A stretch of 64,000 nucleotides of DNA from Ramlibacter pinisoli (GTDB lineage Bacteria > Pseudomonadota > Gammaproteobacteria > Burkholderiales > Burkholderiaceae_C). Numbering within the stretch: position 1 is the first letter of the stretch; each line of letters starts with the position of its first letter. Position numbers and translations under genes: made by a program. The stretch is from assembly GCF_009758015.1 (NCBI RefSeq), contig NZ_WSEL01000007.1, positions 17,710 through 81,709 on the forward strand. Direction: 5' to 3'. The notes under the pieces were generated by a model. It had not been told where the DNA came from. It saw nothing but the letters and a program-made list of their open reading frames with translations, and did no database searches. Below are positions 37,465 to 45,802 of this stretch, in pieces.

Positions 37465-38222
37465 CCCCTGCCACCCCCGATCCGGCGCCGCTGGCGGCCG
37501 ACGACTACGACGCGCTCGACGCCGAGCTGGACCTGCTGCGCGAGCACGATCCCGAGACACCCGACTGGGAGTTCTGCGAGGGCTTCCTGGCCGCCCTGGT
37601 GTGCTGCCGGCGCGAGATCCCGCCCGAGGAGTACTGGCCGGCCCTGTTCGGCGACGCCTTCCGTCCCATGGCGCACATGGAACTCGTCTGGCGCTGGCAC
37701 CGGCGGCGCCAGGAGATCGCCCAGGCGCTCGACGCCGAGGTCGACACGCTGGAGGACGAGCGCGCCCTGCAGCCCGAGGTGCTGGACGTACGCGGCGCCG
37801 TGCTGGCGCTGCCCGAGGGCGAGCGCGGCGACGCCGACCCGGCGCAGCTGCCGTCGTTCGGCCAGGCCTGGGCCGAGGGCTTCCTGCACGCGGTGCGCAC
37901 CTGGCCGGCCGACTGGACGCCTCCGCGCGACAAGGAGGTGGCCGCGATGCTGGAGGAGGCGCTCGACGACGTCGCCGCCCTGGCCGGACCCGACAGCGGC
38001 GAGCCGGCCCTCAACATGCACACCGAGGGCGGCGCGCCGAGCGTGAGCGAGCATCGCCTGGACGTCTTCGGCGAGGCGATCTGGGCGGTGTACGACCTGC
38101 GCCAGCTCTGGAAGAGCCTGGGCCCGCGGGTGGAGCCGCTGCGCCAGGCGCCGCAGCCGGGCCGCAACGACCCCTGCCCGTGCGGCAGCGGCAAGAAATA
38201 CAAGAAGTGCCACGGCGCCTGA
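37461..38222 (+). CDS. YecA/UPF0149-family protein with C-terminal SEC-C motif
   Basis: A 253-aa soluble acidic protein. The UPF0149/YecA domain occupies about 20-190 ([20 protein letters not shown] and [17 protein letters not shown]). A linker leads to the zinc-binding SEC-C motif [17 protein letters not shown] at about 236-252, the same type found at the SecA C terminus, which contacts SecB and ribosomes. Start ATG 37461 overlaps the PIN stop. A ribosome- or translocation-linked role fits its operon with an rRNA methylase but is unproven. Confidence 0.88.
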   Translation: MTPATPDPAPLAADDYDALDAELDLLREHDPETPDWEFCEGFLAALVCCRREIPPEEYWPALFGDAFRPMAHMELVWRWHRRRQEIAQALDAEVDTLEDERALQPEVLDVRGAVLALPEGERGDADPAQLPSFGQAWAEGFLHAVRTWPADWTPPRDKEVAAMLEEALDDVAALAGPDSGEPALNMHTEGGAPSVSEHRLDVFGEAIWAVYDLRQLWKSLGPRVEPLRQAPQPGRNDPCPCGSGKKYKKCHGA

Positions 38223-38240
38223 GCCGCGCCGGGGTGCCCG

Positions 38241-38972
38241 TCAGCCGGCCAGGAAGCGCACCAGCTCCTGCAGCTGCTCGCCCACGATGCGCACGTGCCC
38301 GCCCGGGTAAGCGTGCAGCCGCTTGTCCGGCGTGCCCAGCGCGTCGAACAGGGCCAGCTGGCCCTCGCGGGTGAACAGCTCGTCGTCCCACTTCTGCTGG
38401 AACAGCACCGGGCAGCGCACCCGGGCCGCGTCGTCCAGCAGGCGGGCCGAGTTCACGAAGCTGGTGCCCCACATGCCGAGCACGGCGCGGCCGATGCGCG
38501 GCTCCACGGCCAGCAGCGGCAGGCCGTAGGCGGTGCCCATCGAGACGCCGAACCAGCGCAGCGGCGCGGCCGGCCAGGCCGCCGCGAGCTCGTCGACCAG
38601 GCCGCGCCAGCACGCCACGTGCTGCGCGACATGGCCGGGGTCGTGCTCCCAGGCATGGAAGAAGCGGGCCCGGTTGGCGGGGCCGTCGGCCGGCGTGCCG
38701 GCGGCCAGGCGGGCCCCGTGCACCGGGCCGTCGAGCGCCACCACCCGCCAGCCCAGGCGGCCGGCGAACGCGCCGGCGGCGTCCCAGATGTCCTGGCCCT
38801 CCTTGACGCTGCTGCCGCCGTGCTGGACCAGCAGCAGCGGCGCGTCGGCGGCCGGCGCGGCGCCGGCCGGCTCGTAGAGGGCCGCGGTCGGCCGCCCGCC
38901 GTCGGCCGCGGGCGAGAACACCCGGCACCGCACCCCATCGCGCACCTGCTCGGCGCCACTCCAAGCGAACAT
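38241..38972 (-). CDS. alpha/beta hydrolase
   Basis: A 243-aa protein of the alpha/beta hydrolase fold. It has the nucleophile elbow FGVSMGTAYG (Ser about 138), an oxyanion region LLLVQHGGSSVKEGQD and a C-terminal YPGGHVRIVGE that supplies the catalytic His. No signal peptide. ATG 38972 is chosen because AGGAGA lies 5-6 nt upstream; an in-frame ATG seven codons earlier has no ribosome site. Similar to dienelactone-hydrolase or esterase-type enzymes, substrate unknown. Confidence 0.8.
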   Translation of the reverse strand: MFAWSGAEQVRDGVRCRVFSPAADGGRPTAALYEPAGAAPAADAPLLLVQHGGSSVKEGQDIWDAAGAFAGRLGWRVVALDGPVHGARLAAGTPADGPANRARFFHAWEHDPGHVAQHVACWRGLVDELAAAWPAAPLRWFGVSMGTAYGLPLLAVEPRIGRAVLGMWGTSFVNSARLLDDAARVRCPVLFQQKWDDELFTREGQLALFDALGTPDKRLHAYPGGHVRIVGEQLQELVRFLAG

Positions 38973-39072
38973 CGTGTCTCCTGTTGCAGGCACGACGCTA
39001 ACCGGGCTGCGTGCGGCCGGCCATCAAGGTGGCGCAATGGCGGCATTGCGCGCGCTTGGCGTGCGCCGGTGC

Positions 39073-40011
39073 TCAGACCAGCTGCCGGATGTCGACGCCC
39101 AGGCCGGCCTGGCCGGGCACGATGGTGCGGATCCGCTCGCGCAGCCAGGCGTGCAGCGCCTGCCGGTGGGTGCGCTCGTGCCAGACCATCACCGTGTCGA
39201 TGCTGGGCACGTCGAACGGCACCGCCGACAGCTGCAGCGGCAGCACGCCGGCGAAGTGCCGGCACAGCCAGGTGGGCAGGGTGGCGACATGGCAGGAGCC
39301 GGCGACCACGTAGGGAATGAGCAGCACCGACGAGACCCGTACCGTGCGCAGCCGGTCATGGCCGGCCGCGGCCAACGCGCGGCCGATCGTCGTCTCCAGC
39401 GTCGAGCGGGGCGAGAACGGCGAGCCGAACACGACATGGGTGCGGCGCAGGTAGCTGGCGAGGTCGGCCGGCGGCGGGCCGGCATGGCGGGCGCTGATGC
39501 AGGACAGCGGCTGCACGAACAGCGGGGTGCTGCGCAGGTCCGGGTGCAGGTCGGGAAAATGGCCGACGGCGATGTCGCACTCGCCCTCGCTCAGCCATTC
39601 GCGCAGGTGTTCGGGGTCGGGGGCGCGCACGTTCAGCGTCACGCCCGGCGCCTGCTCCGCCAGCGCCTGGGCCAGGGCCGGCACGATCACCATGCCCACC
39701 GACTCGGCCGCCGCCAGGGTCAGGGTGCCGGAGGCGTTCTGCAGGTCGAGGGGGCCCTCGTTCGAGAAGATGTCGTCCATCAGCTCGATGCCGCTGCGCA
39801 CCTTGCGCGCGATGGCCTGGGCCCGTTCGGTGAGGAGGAAGCCGTTGCCCGAGCGGATCAGCAGCGGGTCGCCGGTGAGCTCGCGCAGGCGCGCCAGCGC
39901 GTTGCTCATGCCGGGCTGGCTCATCTCCAGCCGCTGCGCGGCGCGGGTGACCGAGCGCTCGGTGAGCAGCGCATCCAGGCAGATGAGCAGGTTGATGTTG
40001 CTGCGCTTCAC
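39073..40011 (-). CDS. LysR-family transcriptional regulator
   Basis: A 312-aa regulator. The winged helix (VKRSNINLLICLDALLTERS, then VTRAAQRLEMSQPGMSNALA) occupies about 1-65, followed by the effector domain. The N-terminal pattern and the C-terminal LCRHFAGVLPLQL resemble NahR/NodD-like regulators of aromatic metabolism. GTG 40011 is chosen to begin at the helix-turn-helix; no strong ribosome site is seen and the frame is open upstream. It is divergent from the cupin-Bug-hydratase operon, which it probably controls. Confidence 0.85.
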   Translation of the reverse strand: MKRSNINLLICLDALLTERSVTRAAQRLEMSQPGMSNALARLRELTGDPLLIRSGNGFLLTERAQAIARKVRSGIELMDDIFSNEGPLDLQNASGTLTLAAAESVGMVIVPALAQALAEQAPGVTLNVRAPDPEHLREWLSEGECDIAVGHFPDLHPDLRSTPLFVQPLSCISARHAGPPPADLASYLRRTHVVFGSPFSPRSTLETTIGRALAAAGHDRLRTVRVSSVLLIPYVVAGSCHVATLPTWLCRHFAGVLPLQLSAVPFDVPSIDTVMVWHERTHRQALHAWLRERIRTIVPGQAGLGVDIRQLV

Positions 40012-40115
40012 GGGGGCGGCATCAGGTTCGGCTATGCGGCCATTGGGCGCGCTTGATTGTGGCTGGGCGGAGCCGGTGCTCGAATGGGAGCCCGACCACT
40101 TTAGCCGAGGTACCC

Positions 40116-40673
40116 GTGGCCATCTCCACCGTGAAACCCGCATCCGCCGACATGGAGGCCTGCGTGGCGCGCTTTGCCGACCTGCAGCGCTGCGAGACCG
40201 GGCTGCCCGACATGCAGCTGCCCGAATGCCGGCGCGCCTTCCTCAACGTGCTCGGGTTCGACCAGCCCAAGGGCGATGGCCAGTTCTCGCCCTTCGGCGA
40301 CCGCGCCAAGGCGCGCGTCTCGCACCTGAAGGCGGGCTTCGGCGTGTCCTTCATCGCCGCCGCGCCGGGCAAGGGCGTGCTGATGCACACGCACGACACG
40401 GTCGAGACCTTCATGGTGATGAAGGGCACCTGGAAAGTGGAGTGGGAGGGCGACCAGGGCGACGCGCACGTGGTGCTGCAGCCGCTGGACTTCATCGCCG
40501 TCCCGGTCGGCGTGCAGCGCCGCTTCGAGTGCCTGCAGCCGGCTGCCGGCGAGGCCGAAGGCCTGCTGCTGGGCATGATCGGCGGCAATGCACCGGCGGC
40601 GGAGATCGCGCCCTCGGGCATCGAGCGCCTGATCGAAGCCGGCATCTTCCAGCGCGAGAAACTGGCGGCCTGA
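40116..40673 (+). CDS. cupin-domain protein
   Basis: A 185-aa protein with one cupin barrel. Metal-ligand motifs appear as KGVLMHTHDTVETFMVMKG (His, His, Glu) at about 90-108 and a second motif PLDFIAVPVGVQRRFEC near 128-144, where the usual His is replaced. GTG 40116 has GAGG 6-9 nt upstream; ATG 40152 is an alternative. First gene of a set with a Bug solute-binding protein and a hydratase, suggesting catabolism of an organic or aromatic acid. Confidence 0.78.
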   Translation: MAISTVKPASADMEACVARFADLQRCETGLPDMQLPECRRAFLNVLGFDQPKGDGQFSPFGDRAKARVSHLKAGFGVSFIAAAPGKGVLMHTHDTVETFMVMKGTWKVEWEGDQGDAHVVLQPLDFIAVPVGVQRRFECLQPAAGEAEGLLLGMIGGNAPAAEIAPSGIERLIEAGIFQREKLAA

Positions 40674-40716
40674 GCGGCCCCGCGCGACCGAGAGAGAGAA
40701 CGAAGGAGACACGTTG

Positions 40717-41682
40717 ATGACAAAGTTCCTGCAGCTGCTGCTCGCCGCCGTCGCCCTGGCGCTGGCCGCAGCGCCCGCCGCCGCCCAATCCGGCTATCCG
40801 TCCAAGCCCGTCAAGATCGTGGTGCCGGCGCCCGCGGGCACCGGCCCCGACATCATGGCCCGCCTGTACGCCGAGCACCTCGGGCGCGCGCTCGGCCAGC
40901 AGTTCCTGGTCGAGAACAAGGCCGGGGCGTCCGGCAACATCGGCGCCGAGGCGGTGGCGCGTTCGCCGGCCGACGGCCACACGCTGCTGTACGCCTACAA
41001 CCAGATCCCGACCATGAACCCGCACCTGTTCGGCAAGCTCGGGTACGACATGCAGAAGGACCTGGCGCCGATCTCGATGACGCTGGCCACCGGCTACGTC
41101 CTGCTGGCCAACAACAACTTCCCGGGCAGCACCCTGGCCGAGGCGATCGCCTATGCCCGCAGCAACCCGGGCAAGGTGGCGTACGCGAGCTACGGCCCCG
41201 GCACCGCCTCGCACCTGGCATTCGAGATCATCCAGGACCAGACCAAGGCCGAGTTCCTGCACGTGCCGTACAAGCAGGGCCAGGTGACCGACGTCATCGC
41301 CGGCCAGGTCGCCATGGTGTTCGAGCCGTTCCCGTCGGCGCTGCCGTTCGTGGCCAGCGGCAAGACCAAGGCGCTGGCCGTCACCACGCCCAAGCGGCTG
41401 GCCGCCCTGCCGGGCACGCCGACGATGTCGGAGGCGGTGCCCGGCTTCGACCTGCTCGGCTGGCAGGGGGTGTGGGCGCCCACCGGCACGCCGCCCGAGG
41501 TGCTGGCCAAGCTGCAGTCGGAGTTCGCCCGCATCACGCAGCTGCCCGAGATGCAGAAGCGCATCCGCGACCTCGCCTCCGAGCCGGTCGGCAGCAGCAG
41601 CCGCGAGATGGCCCAGGCGATCCAGACCGAGTACGCCCGCTGGGGCCAGGTGATCCGGGCCAAGAACATCCGGCTCGACTGA
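40717..41682 (+). CDS. Bug-family tripartite tricarboxylate transporter substrate-binding protein
   Basis: A 321-aa periplasmic receptor. A signal peptide is at about 1-24 (LLLAAVALALAAAPAAAQ), then the Bug fold starting YPSKPVKIVVPAPAGTGPDI, with VENKAGASGNIGAEAVARS as the family hallmark. Bug proteins usually act with TctA and TctB membrane proteins or as orphan sensors; neither gene is nearby. ATG 40717 is preferred to the TTG at 40714. The stop overlaps the next start (TGATG). Confidence 0.92.
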   Translation: MTKFLQLLLAAVALALAAAPAAAQSGYPSKPVKIVVPAPAGTGPDIMARLYAEHLGRALGQQFLVENKAGASGNIGAEAVARSPADGHTLLYAYNQIPTMNPHLFGKLGYDMQKDLAPISMTLATGYVLLANNNFPGSTLAEAIAYARSNPGKVAYASYGPGTASHLAFEIIQDQTKAEFLHVPYKQGQVTDVIAGQVAMVFEPFPSALPFVASGKTKALAVTTPKRLAALPGTPTMSEAVPGFDLLGWQGVWAPTGTPPEVLAKLQSEFARITQLPEMQKRIRDLASEPVGSSSREMAQAIQTEYARWGQVIRAKNIRLD

Positions 41683-42476
41683 TGCCCGGGTTCCCCGACG
41701 CGGCCGGGGTGGCCGACTGGCTGCTGGACGAGCACCGGCAGCGGCGGCCGTTCGCGCCCTTCGCCGCGCGGCACGCGGTGGCGTCGCTGGAAGCCGCCTA
41801 CGACGTCCAGCAGCACTACGTGCAGGAGACGGCGCGGCTGCGGCGCGCGCCGCCGGCCGGCTACAAGATCGGGCTGACCTCGCCGCCGATGCAGGCCCTG
41901 TGCGGCATCGACCATCCGGTGGCCGGGGTGGTGCTGGCCGACCGGGTGCACCCCAGCGGCGTGCGGCTGCGCCGCCACGACCACGGCCGCTTCGGCGTCG
42001 AGTTCGAGCTGGCCGTGCGGCTGGGGCGCGACCTGGACACCGCGGGCCGTCCGGCCGGCCTCGACGACGTGGCGCGGGCCGTGGACGCGGTAGCGCCGGC
42101 GATGGAGATCGTCGACGACCGGGGCTGCGACTACGCGACGCTCGACGTGCACTCGCTGGTGGCCGACAACGCCTGGAATGCCGGCGTGGTGCTGGGGGCG
42201 TTCCGGACCGACTGGCCGGACCTGGCGGCGGTCGAGGGGTGCGCCAGTGCCGACGGTGTCGAGCTCGGCCGCGGCCGCGGCAGCGACGTCCTCGGCCATC
42301 CCTTCCAGCCGGTGGCCTGGCTGGCCGACCACCTCGCCCGGCGCGGCGAGCGGCTGCGCGCCGGCCAGCTGGTCATGACCGGCAGCATGGTGCGCACCCA
42401 GTTCCCGGACGGCCCGCGCCGCATCCAATTCGACATCACCGGTCTGGGTGCGGTCGCGCTCGAGTTGGTGGACTGA
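41682..42476 (+). CDS. 2-keto-4-pentenoate hydratase/fumarylacetoacetase-family protein (MhpD-like)
   Basis: A 264-aa enzyme of the hydratase/decarboxylase family used in meta-cleavage of aromatics. Blocks are AGYKIGLTSPPMQ near residue 55, FGVEFELAVRLGRDL near 105 (metal-ligand Glu) and VDAVAPAMEIVDDRG near 135. Its ATG overlaps the Bug gene stop, so the substrate-binding protein and the hydratase are translationally coupled. This suggests that the transported acid is, or is degraded to, a 2-oxo-pentenoate-like compound. Confidence 0.85.
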   Translation: MPGFPDAAGVADWLLDEHRQRRPFAPFAARHAVASLEAAYDVQQHYVQETARLRRAPPAGYKIGLTSPPMQALCGIDHPVAGVVLADRVHPSGVRLRRHDHGRFGVEFELAVRLGRDLDTAGRPAGLDDVARAVDAVAPAMEIVDDRGCDYATLDVHSLVADNAWNAGVVLGAFRTDWPDLAAVEGCASADGVELGRGRGSDVLGHPFQPVAWLADHLARRGERLRAGQLVMTGSMVRTQFPDGPRRIQFDITGLGAVALELVD

Positions 42477-42499
42477 TCCGCAGCGCCGCGGCCAGCGAC

Positions 42500-42991
42500 T
42501 CAGGGCGCGCTGCGGTCCAGGTGGCGGCGCAGGTTGGCGCCGGCCTGGGCCCGCACCTTGCGCCGCAGCAGCGGCGTCCACCCGAGCAGCAGGCCGGGTG
42601 CGCCCAGCGCCTGCCGCGACCAGCGCCAGAAATCGAAGCGGTCGCGGTGGACGGCGATGCGGCCGTCGGGCGCGAAGCGGAAGCTGGCGTCGATGCGGTT
42701 GTGCACCAGCCGTCCGGTGGCGCTGAAGCGGTACCAGGCTTCCCAGTGGGCCTGCCCGTTCGCGCCGTCGGCCTGGACGCCGGACCATTCGAGCCGCCAG
42801 TCGCCGGGCGCGTTGCGGCGGGTGGCCTCGCACAGCATGGTCCACATGCCCTGCACCTCGCGTCGGCCGCGCAGCGAGAACACCTCGTCGTCGAAGCTCG
42901 CGTCCGGCGCGTAGCAGTCGCCCATGGCGGCCGCATCGAGGCGGGCGAACGCCTGGTACAGGCGTTCGATGGTCTGGCGCTGGGCGTCCAT
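42500..42991 (-). CDS. nuclear transport factor 2 / SnoaL-like protein
   Basis: A 163-aa small alpha-plus-beta protein of the NTF2/SnoaL-like fold. Typical features are TIERLYQAFARLDAAAMGDC, then YAPDASFDDEVFSLRGRREV, with a later beta-rich part. The family covers isomerases, cyclases and non-enzymatic members, so no substrate can be named. ATG 42991 has GGGAGC upstream and a 13-nt gap from the pncC stop. An ATG seven codons earlier would overlap pncC. Last gene of the run lysR-pgpA-pncC-NTF2. Confidence 0.78.
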   Translation of the reverse strand: MDAQRQTIERLYQAFARLDAAAMGDCYAPDASFDDEVFSLRGRREVQGMWTMLCEATRRNAPGDWRLEWSGVQADGANGQAHWEAWYRFSATGRLVHNRIDASFRFAPDGRIAVHRDRFDFWRWSRQALGAPGLLLGWTPLLRRKVRAQAGANLRRHLDRSAP

Positions 42992-43004
42992 CGCAAGCTC
43001 CCGG

Positions 43005-43496
43005 CTAGGCATCGGCGCGCAGCAGCGCCAGCAGCCGGGTGAGCGCGTGCCGCACCGTCGCCTGTCGCACGGCGGCGCGGTCGCCGTCGAAGCGGACCAT
43101 CTCGCTGGACAGGCGGCCGCCGACCGAGAACCCGAACCACACCGTGCCGACCGGCTTCTCGTCGCTGCCGCCGCTGGGGCCGGCGACGCCGGTCACGGCC
43201 AGGCCGACCTGGGCGCACGAGTGGCGCACGGCACCGAAGGCCATCGCCCGCGCGACCACCTCGCTCACGGCGCCGTGGTCGGCGATCAGCGCCGCGTCGA
43301 CGCCTAGCGATTCGGTCTTGGCGGCGTTGGAGTAGGTGACGAAGCCGCGCTCGAACCAGCGGCTGGAGCCGGCCAGGTCGGTGCAGGCGCCGGCGATCAG
43401 CCCGCCGGTGCAGCTCTCGGCGGTGGCCAGCATCCAGCTCTGGGCGAGCAGGATGTCGGCGAGATCGGCGCAGAGCGCCGACAGCGGTGCGGTCAT
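43005..43496 (-). CDS. pncC: CinA-family nicotinamide-nucleotide amidase PncC
   Basis: A 163-aa stand-alone CinA C-terminal domain that deamidates NMN in the pyridine nucleotide cycle. The hallmark ATAESCTGGLIAGACTDLAG (about 24-43) and the later TGVAGPSGGSDEKPVGTVW are present. Full length for PncC; no N-terminal MoCF-like domain. Start overlaps the pgpA stop by 4 nt, and thiL-pgpA-pncC is a known order, here interrupted upstream. Confidence 0.93.
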   Translation of the reverse strand: MTAPLSALCADLADILLAQSWMLATAESCTGGLIAGACTDLAGSSRWFERGFVTYSNAAKTESLGVDAALIADHGAVSEVVARAMAFGAVRHSCAQVGLAVTGVAGPSGGSDEKPVGTVWFGFSVGGRLSSEMVRFDGDRAAVRQATVRHALTRLLALLRADA

Positions 43497-44032
43497 GTGA
43501 ACAGCCTCCACAGGGCGAGCAGGAGCAGGGTGCAGAACGCCGCCACCAGGTCGTCGAACACGATGCCCCAGCCGCCACGCCAGCCGCCGCCGTGGAAGCG
43601 GCGGTCGGCCCAGCCCACCGGGCCGGGCTTGGCGCCGTCGAGGACACGGAACAGCGCGAAGGCCGCCAGCTGCGTGCCCCAGCCGGCCGGCAGCAGCACC
43701 CACAGCACGGCCCAGAACGCCACCACCTCGTCGACCACGATGGCGCCCGGGTCGAGCACGCGCAGGTGGCGCGCGGTGACGGTGGCGGCCCACCATGCCA
43801 GCGGCACGGTGGCCAGCACGACCCAGCCCAGCAGCGCCGGCGGCAGCCAGGCCTGCAGCACCAGGAACGCGAGCCAGGCCCACAGGGTGCCCACCGTGCC
43901 CGGTGCCACCGGGCTGAGGCCGGAGCCGCAGCCGAGCGCGATGAAGTGGGCCGGATGCGCGAGCAGGAAGCGCACCGTGGGCCGGCCAGGGACCTGGGCC
44001 TCGCCGTCGGGATTGGCGCCGGTTGCCGTCAT
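43493..44032 (-). CDS. pgpA: phosphatidylglycerophosphatase A
   Basis: A 179-aa membrane phosphatase removing phosphate from phosphatidylglycerophosphate. About four hydrophobic segments. The PgpA signature ALGCGSGLSPVAPGTVGTLW (about 33-52) and the acidic site VDEVVAFWAVL (about 101) are present, with a C-terminal FHGGGWRGGWGIVFDDLVAA. ATG 44032 overlaps the stop of the LysR gene (ATGA), and its own stop overlaps the pncC start. Confidence 0.93.
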   Translation of the reverse strand: MTATGANPDGEAQVPGRPTVRFLLAHPAHFIALGCGSGLSPVAPGTVGTLWAWLAFLVLQAWLPPALLGWVVLATVPLAWWAATVTARHLRVLDPGAIVVDEVVAFWAVLWVLLPAGWGTQLAAFALFRVLDGAKPGPVGWADRRFHGGGWRGGWGIVFDDLVAAFCTLLLLALWRLFT

Positions 44033-44949
44033 GCCCGCTGCGCCTGCGGCTGCTGCAGCTGCGCGACCCATTCGGCCCACCAGTCGATGCAGGCGCGGAT
44101 CTTGGGCAGGCGGTGGCGGGCACCGGCGGTGACCGCGTACATGGGCACCGGCTGGCGGTCGACCAGCGCCGGCAGCACCGGCACCAGCCGGCCCTGGCGC
44201 ACCAGCTCATCGCCGACCAGCGAGGCCAGCCGGCCGATCCCCAGTCCCTGCAGCACCAGCCGGGCCGCCATGTTGGTGTCGTTGGTGCGCCACTGGCCCT
44301 CGGCCGCGAAGCGCACCGCCTTGCCCTTCACCTGGAACGGCCACTGGTTGAGCATGGGCACGGCGTTGTTGGTGACCAGCGGGCACGCCGGCAGGTCCTC
44401 GACCCGGCGCGGCAGCCCGTGGCGGGCCACGAACGCCGGCGCGGCATAGAGCGCGCGCCCCAGCGTGCCGATCTGCCGGGCGACCACGGTGTCGGGCAGG
44501 CTGGTCGCGGTGCGGATGGCCAGGTCGATGCCGTCGCGCGCCATGTCCACCAGCCGGTCGCCGACCTCCAGCTCCACCCGCAGGCGCGGATGGCGCTCGG
44601 CCAGGCCGGGCAGGCCCGGCACCAGCAGGTAGTGCGCGACCACGGTGCTGGCCGCCATGCGCACCACGCCGACGGCCTCGCGCGAGCTGGCGGCGAACTC
44701 GCCTTCCAGCTCGTCCAGCGTGCCCAGCATCCGGCGCGCGTAGTCGAGCAGCGTCTCGCCTTCGGCGCTGAGCGACAGGCCGTGCGTGGAGCGGTGGACG
44801 AGGCGGGCGCCGCAGGCAGCCTCGATGCGGGCGAGGGCGCGCGAGACCTGGCTGACCGGCACGTCGCGCTCGCGCGCGACGGCCGACAGCGTGCCCAGGT
44901 CCGCCACCCGGGCGAACAGTTGCAGGTCGTCGAAGGCCAGCGCGCGCAT
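44029..44949 (-). CDS. LysR-family transcriptional regulator
   Basis: A 306-aa regulator. The helix-turn-helix is at about 5-65 (LQLFARVADLGTLSAVARER, then VPVSQVSRALARIEAACG). The effector domain includes IDLAIRTATSLPDTVVARQI. Because its stop overlaps the pgpA start by 4 nt it seems to have been fused into the pgpA transcript, replacing thiL as the upstream neighbour. TACCAT about 7 nt before its start is a weak -10 candidate. Targets unknown. Confidence 0.88.
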   Translation of the reverse strand: MRALAFDDLQLFARVADLGTLSAVARERDVPVSQVSRALARIEAACGARLVHRSTHGLSLSAEGETLLDYARRMLGTLDELEGEFAASSREAVGVVRMAASTVVAHYLLVPGLPGLAERHPRLRVELEVGDRLVDMARDGIDLAIRTATSLPDTVVARQIGTLGRALYAAPAFVARHGLPRRVEDLPACPLVTNNAVPMLNQWPFQVKGKAVRFAAEGQWRTNDTNMAARLVLQGLGIGRLASLVGDELVRQGRLVPVLPALVDRQPVPMYAVTAGARHRLPKIRACIDWWAEWVAQLQQPQAQRA

Positions 44950-45075
44950 CGGTCCAATGGTAGCCCTGCGGGGCTTGGTGTTGCAGCCGCTGCAAGGCCG
45001 CTTTGCGCGCGCTGCCGTTTCGCGCCCGGCCCGGGCTTCCTAGAGTGGCGGGACCGTCAACCAAGAGGCCGCGTC

Positions 45076-45246
45076 ATGAGCACCCACGCCACCGTCACCG
45101 CCAACAAGCTGCTGCGCGAGCAGGCCCTGGCGCGCGCGCAGGCGTTGCGGCGCGAGGCCCTGCGCGCCGCCTGGGATGCGGTGGGCAGCGCCTGGCGCCG
45201 GTTGGCCGCCGGCCGCGCGGCGCGCCGGCCGGACCGCATCGGCTAG
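45076..45246 (+). CDS. small hypothetical protein (56 aa)
   Basis: A 56-residue basic, Ala/Arg-rich protein likely to be helical (ATVTANKLLREQALARAQAL, then RREALRAAWDAVGSAWRRL). No membrane helix. AAGAGG about 9 nt before ATG 45076 and a TAGAGT hexamer near 45041 support expression. Its TAG stop is shared, via a CTAG palindrome, with the convergent nuclease gene. I do not recognise the family. Confidence 0.5.
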   Translation: MSTHATVTANKLLREQALARAQALRREALRAAWDAVGSAWRRLAAGRAARRPDRIG

Positions 45247-45755
45247 CGGGTGTCGCCGTGCGGGCAGCTGCCGTGCTGCTTGCGGAACGAGCGCGGCGGC
45301 TGCGGCTGCGACTGCGACCACAGGCCGCGCCGGGCCTGCTGCGCCTGCGCCTGCAGGTCGTCGTAGGGCCCGCGCCGGCGGCCGAAGCCAGCCGACCAGG
45401 CCAGCCCGGAGAACACCAGCCAGCCGCCCACGTCCAGGCCGTTCCACTCCAGCCGCGCCAGCGTGCGGCCGTAGTCGTCGCGGCCGCGCTCGGCCACCGT
45501 CACCGGCTGGTGCAGCACGCGCGCGGCCAGCGCCTGGCGGGCCTGCGGGCCCCAGGCCTGGCAGCGCTCGGGAGCGTCGATGCCCTGCAGCCGCACCGCG
45601 ATGCCGTCTGCCGCCCAGGGCGGGCGCAGCCAGACGCTGTCGCCGTCGGTGACCCAGGAGACGGTGGCCAGGTAGCGCGGGCGGCTGCGCGCCGCCAGGG
45701 CCAGTGCCGGCGCGCTGGCGGCGGCGGCGAGCAGGAGGAGCGAACGGCGTTGCAT
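45243..45755 (-). CDS. thermonuclease-family (SNase-like) secreted nuclease
   Basis: A 170-aa protein. The signal peptide spans about 1-22 (RRSLLLLAAAASAPALALAA). The SNase OB-fold carries DGDSVWLRP near 37, VRLQGIDAPERCQAW (catalytic Arg and Asp) near 55-69, and RDDYGRTLARLEW near 92-104 (second catalytic Arg). Residues match the thermonuclease active site. The C-terminal tail is Gln/Pro/Arg-rich with two late cysteines. It lies 47 nt downstream of thiL on the same strand. Confidence 0.85.
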   Translation of the reverse strand: MQRRSLLLLAAAASAPALALAARSRPRYLATVSWVTDGDSVWLRPPWAADGIAVRLQGIDAPERCQAWGPQARQALAARVLHQPVTVAERGRDDYGRTLARLEWNGLDVGGWLVFSGLAWSAGFGRRRGPYDDLQAQAQQARRGLWSQSQPQPPRSFRKQHGSCPHGDTR

Positions 45756-45802
45756 GCCCGGTTCAACGTGGCCGGAGCAGTGGCCGCCGACAGCAGCGGT
45801 CC

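Noticed and set aside
36919-37560. Minus-strand frames opposite the RlmL/PIN junction
   Set aside because: They are shadows of two coupled plus-strand genes with recognisable motifs and no ribosome sites of their own.
40053-40115. Earlier start of the cupin protein
   Set aside because: The extra residues run into the divergent LysR promoter region and lack a ribosome site, whereas GTG 40116 has GAGG upstream.
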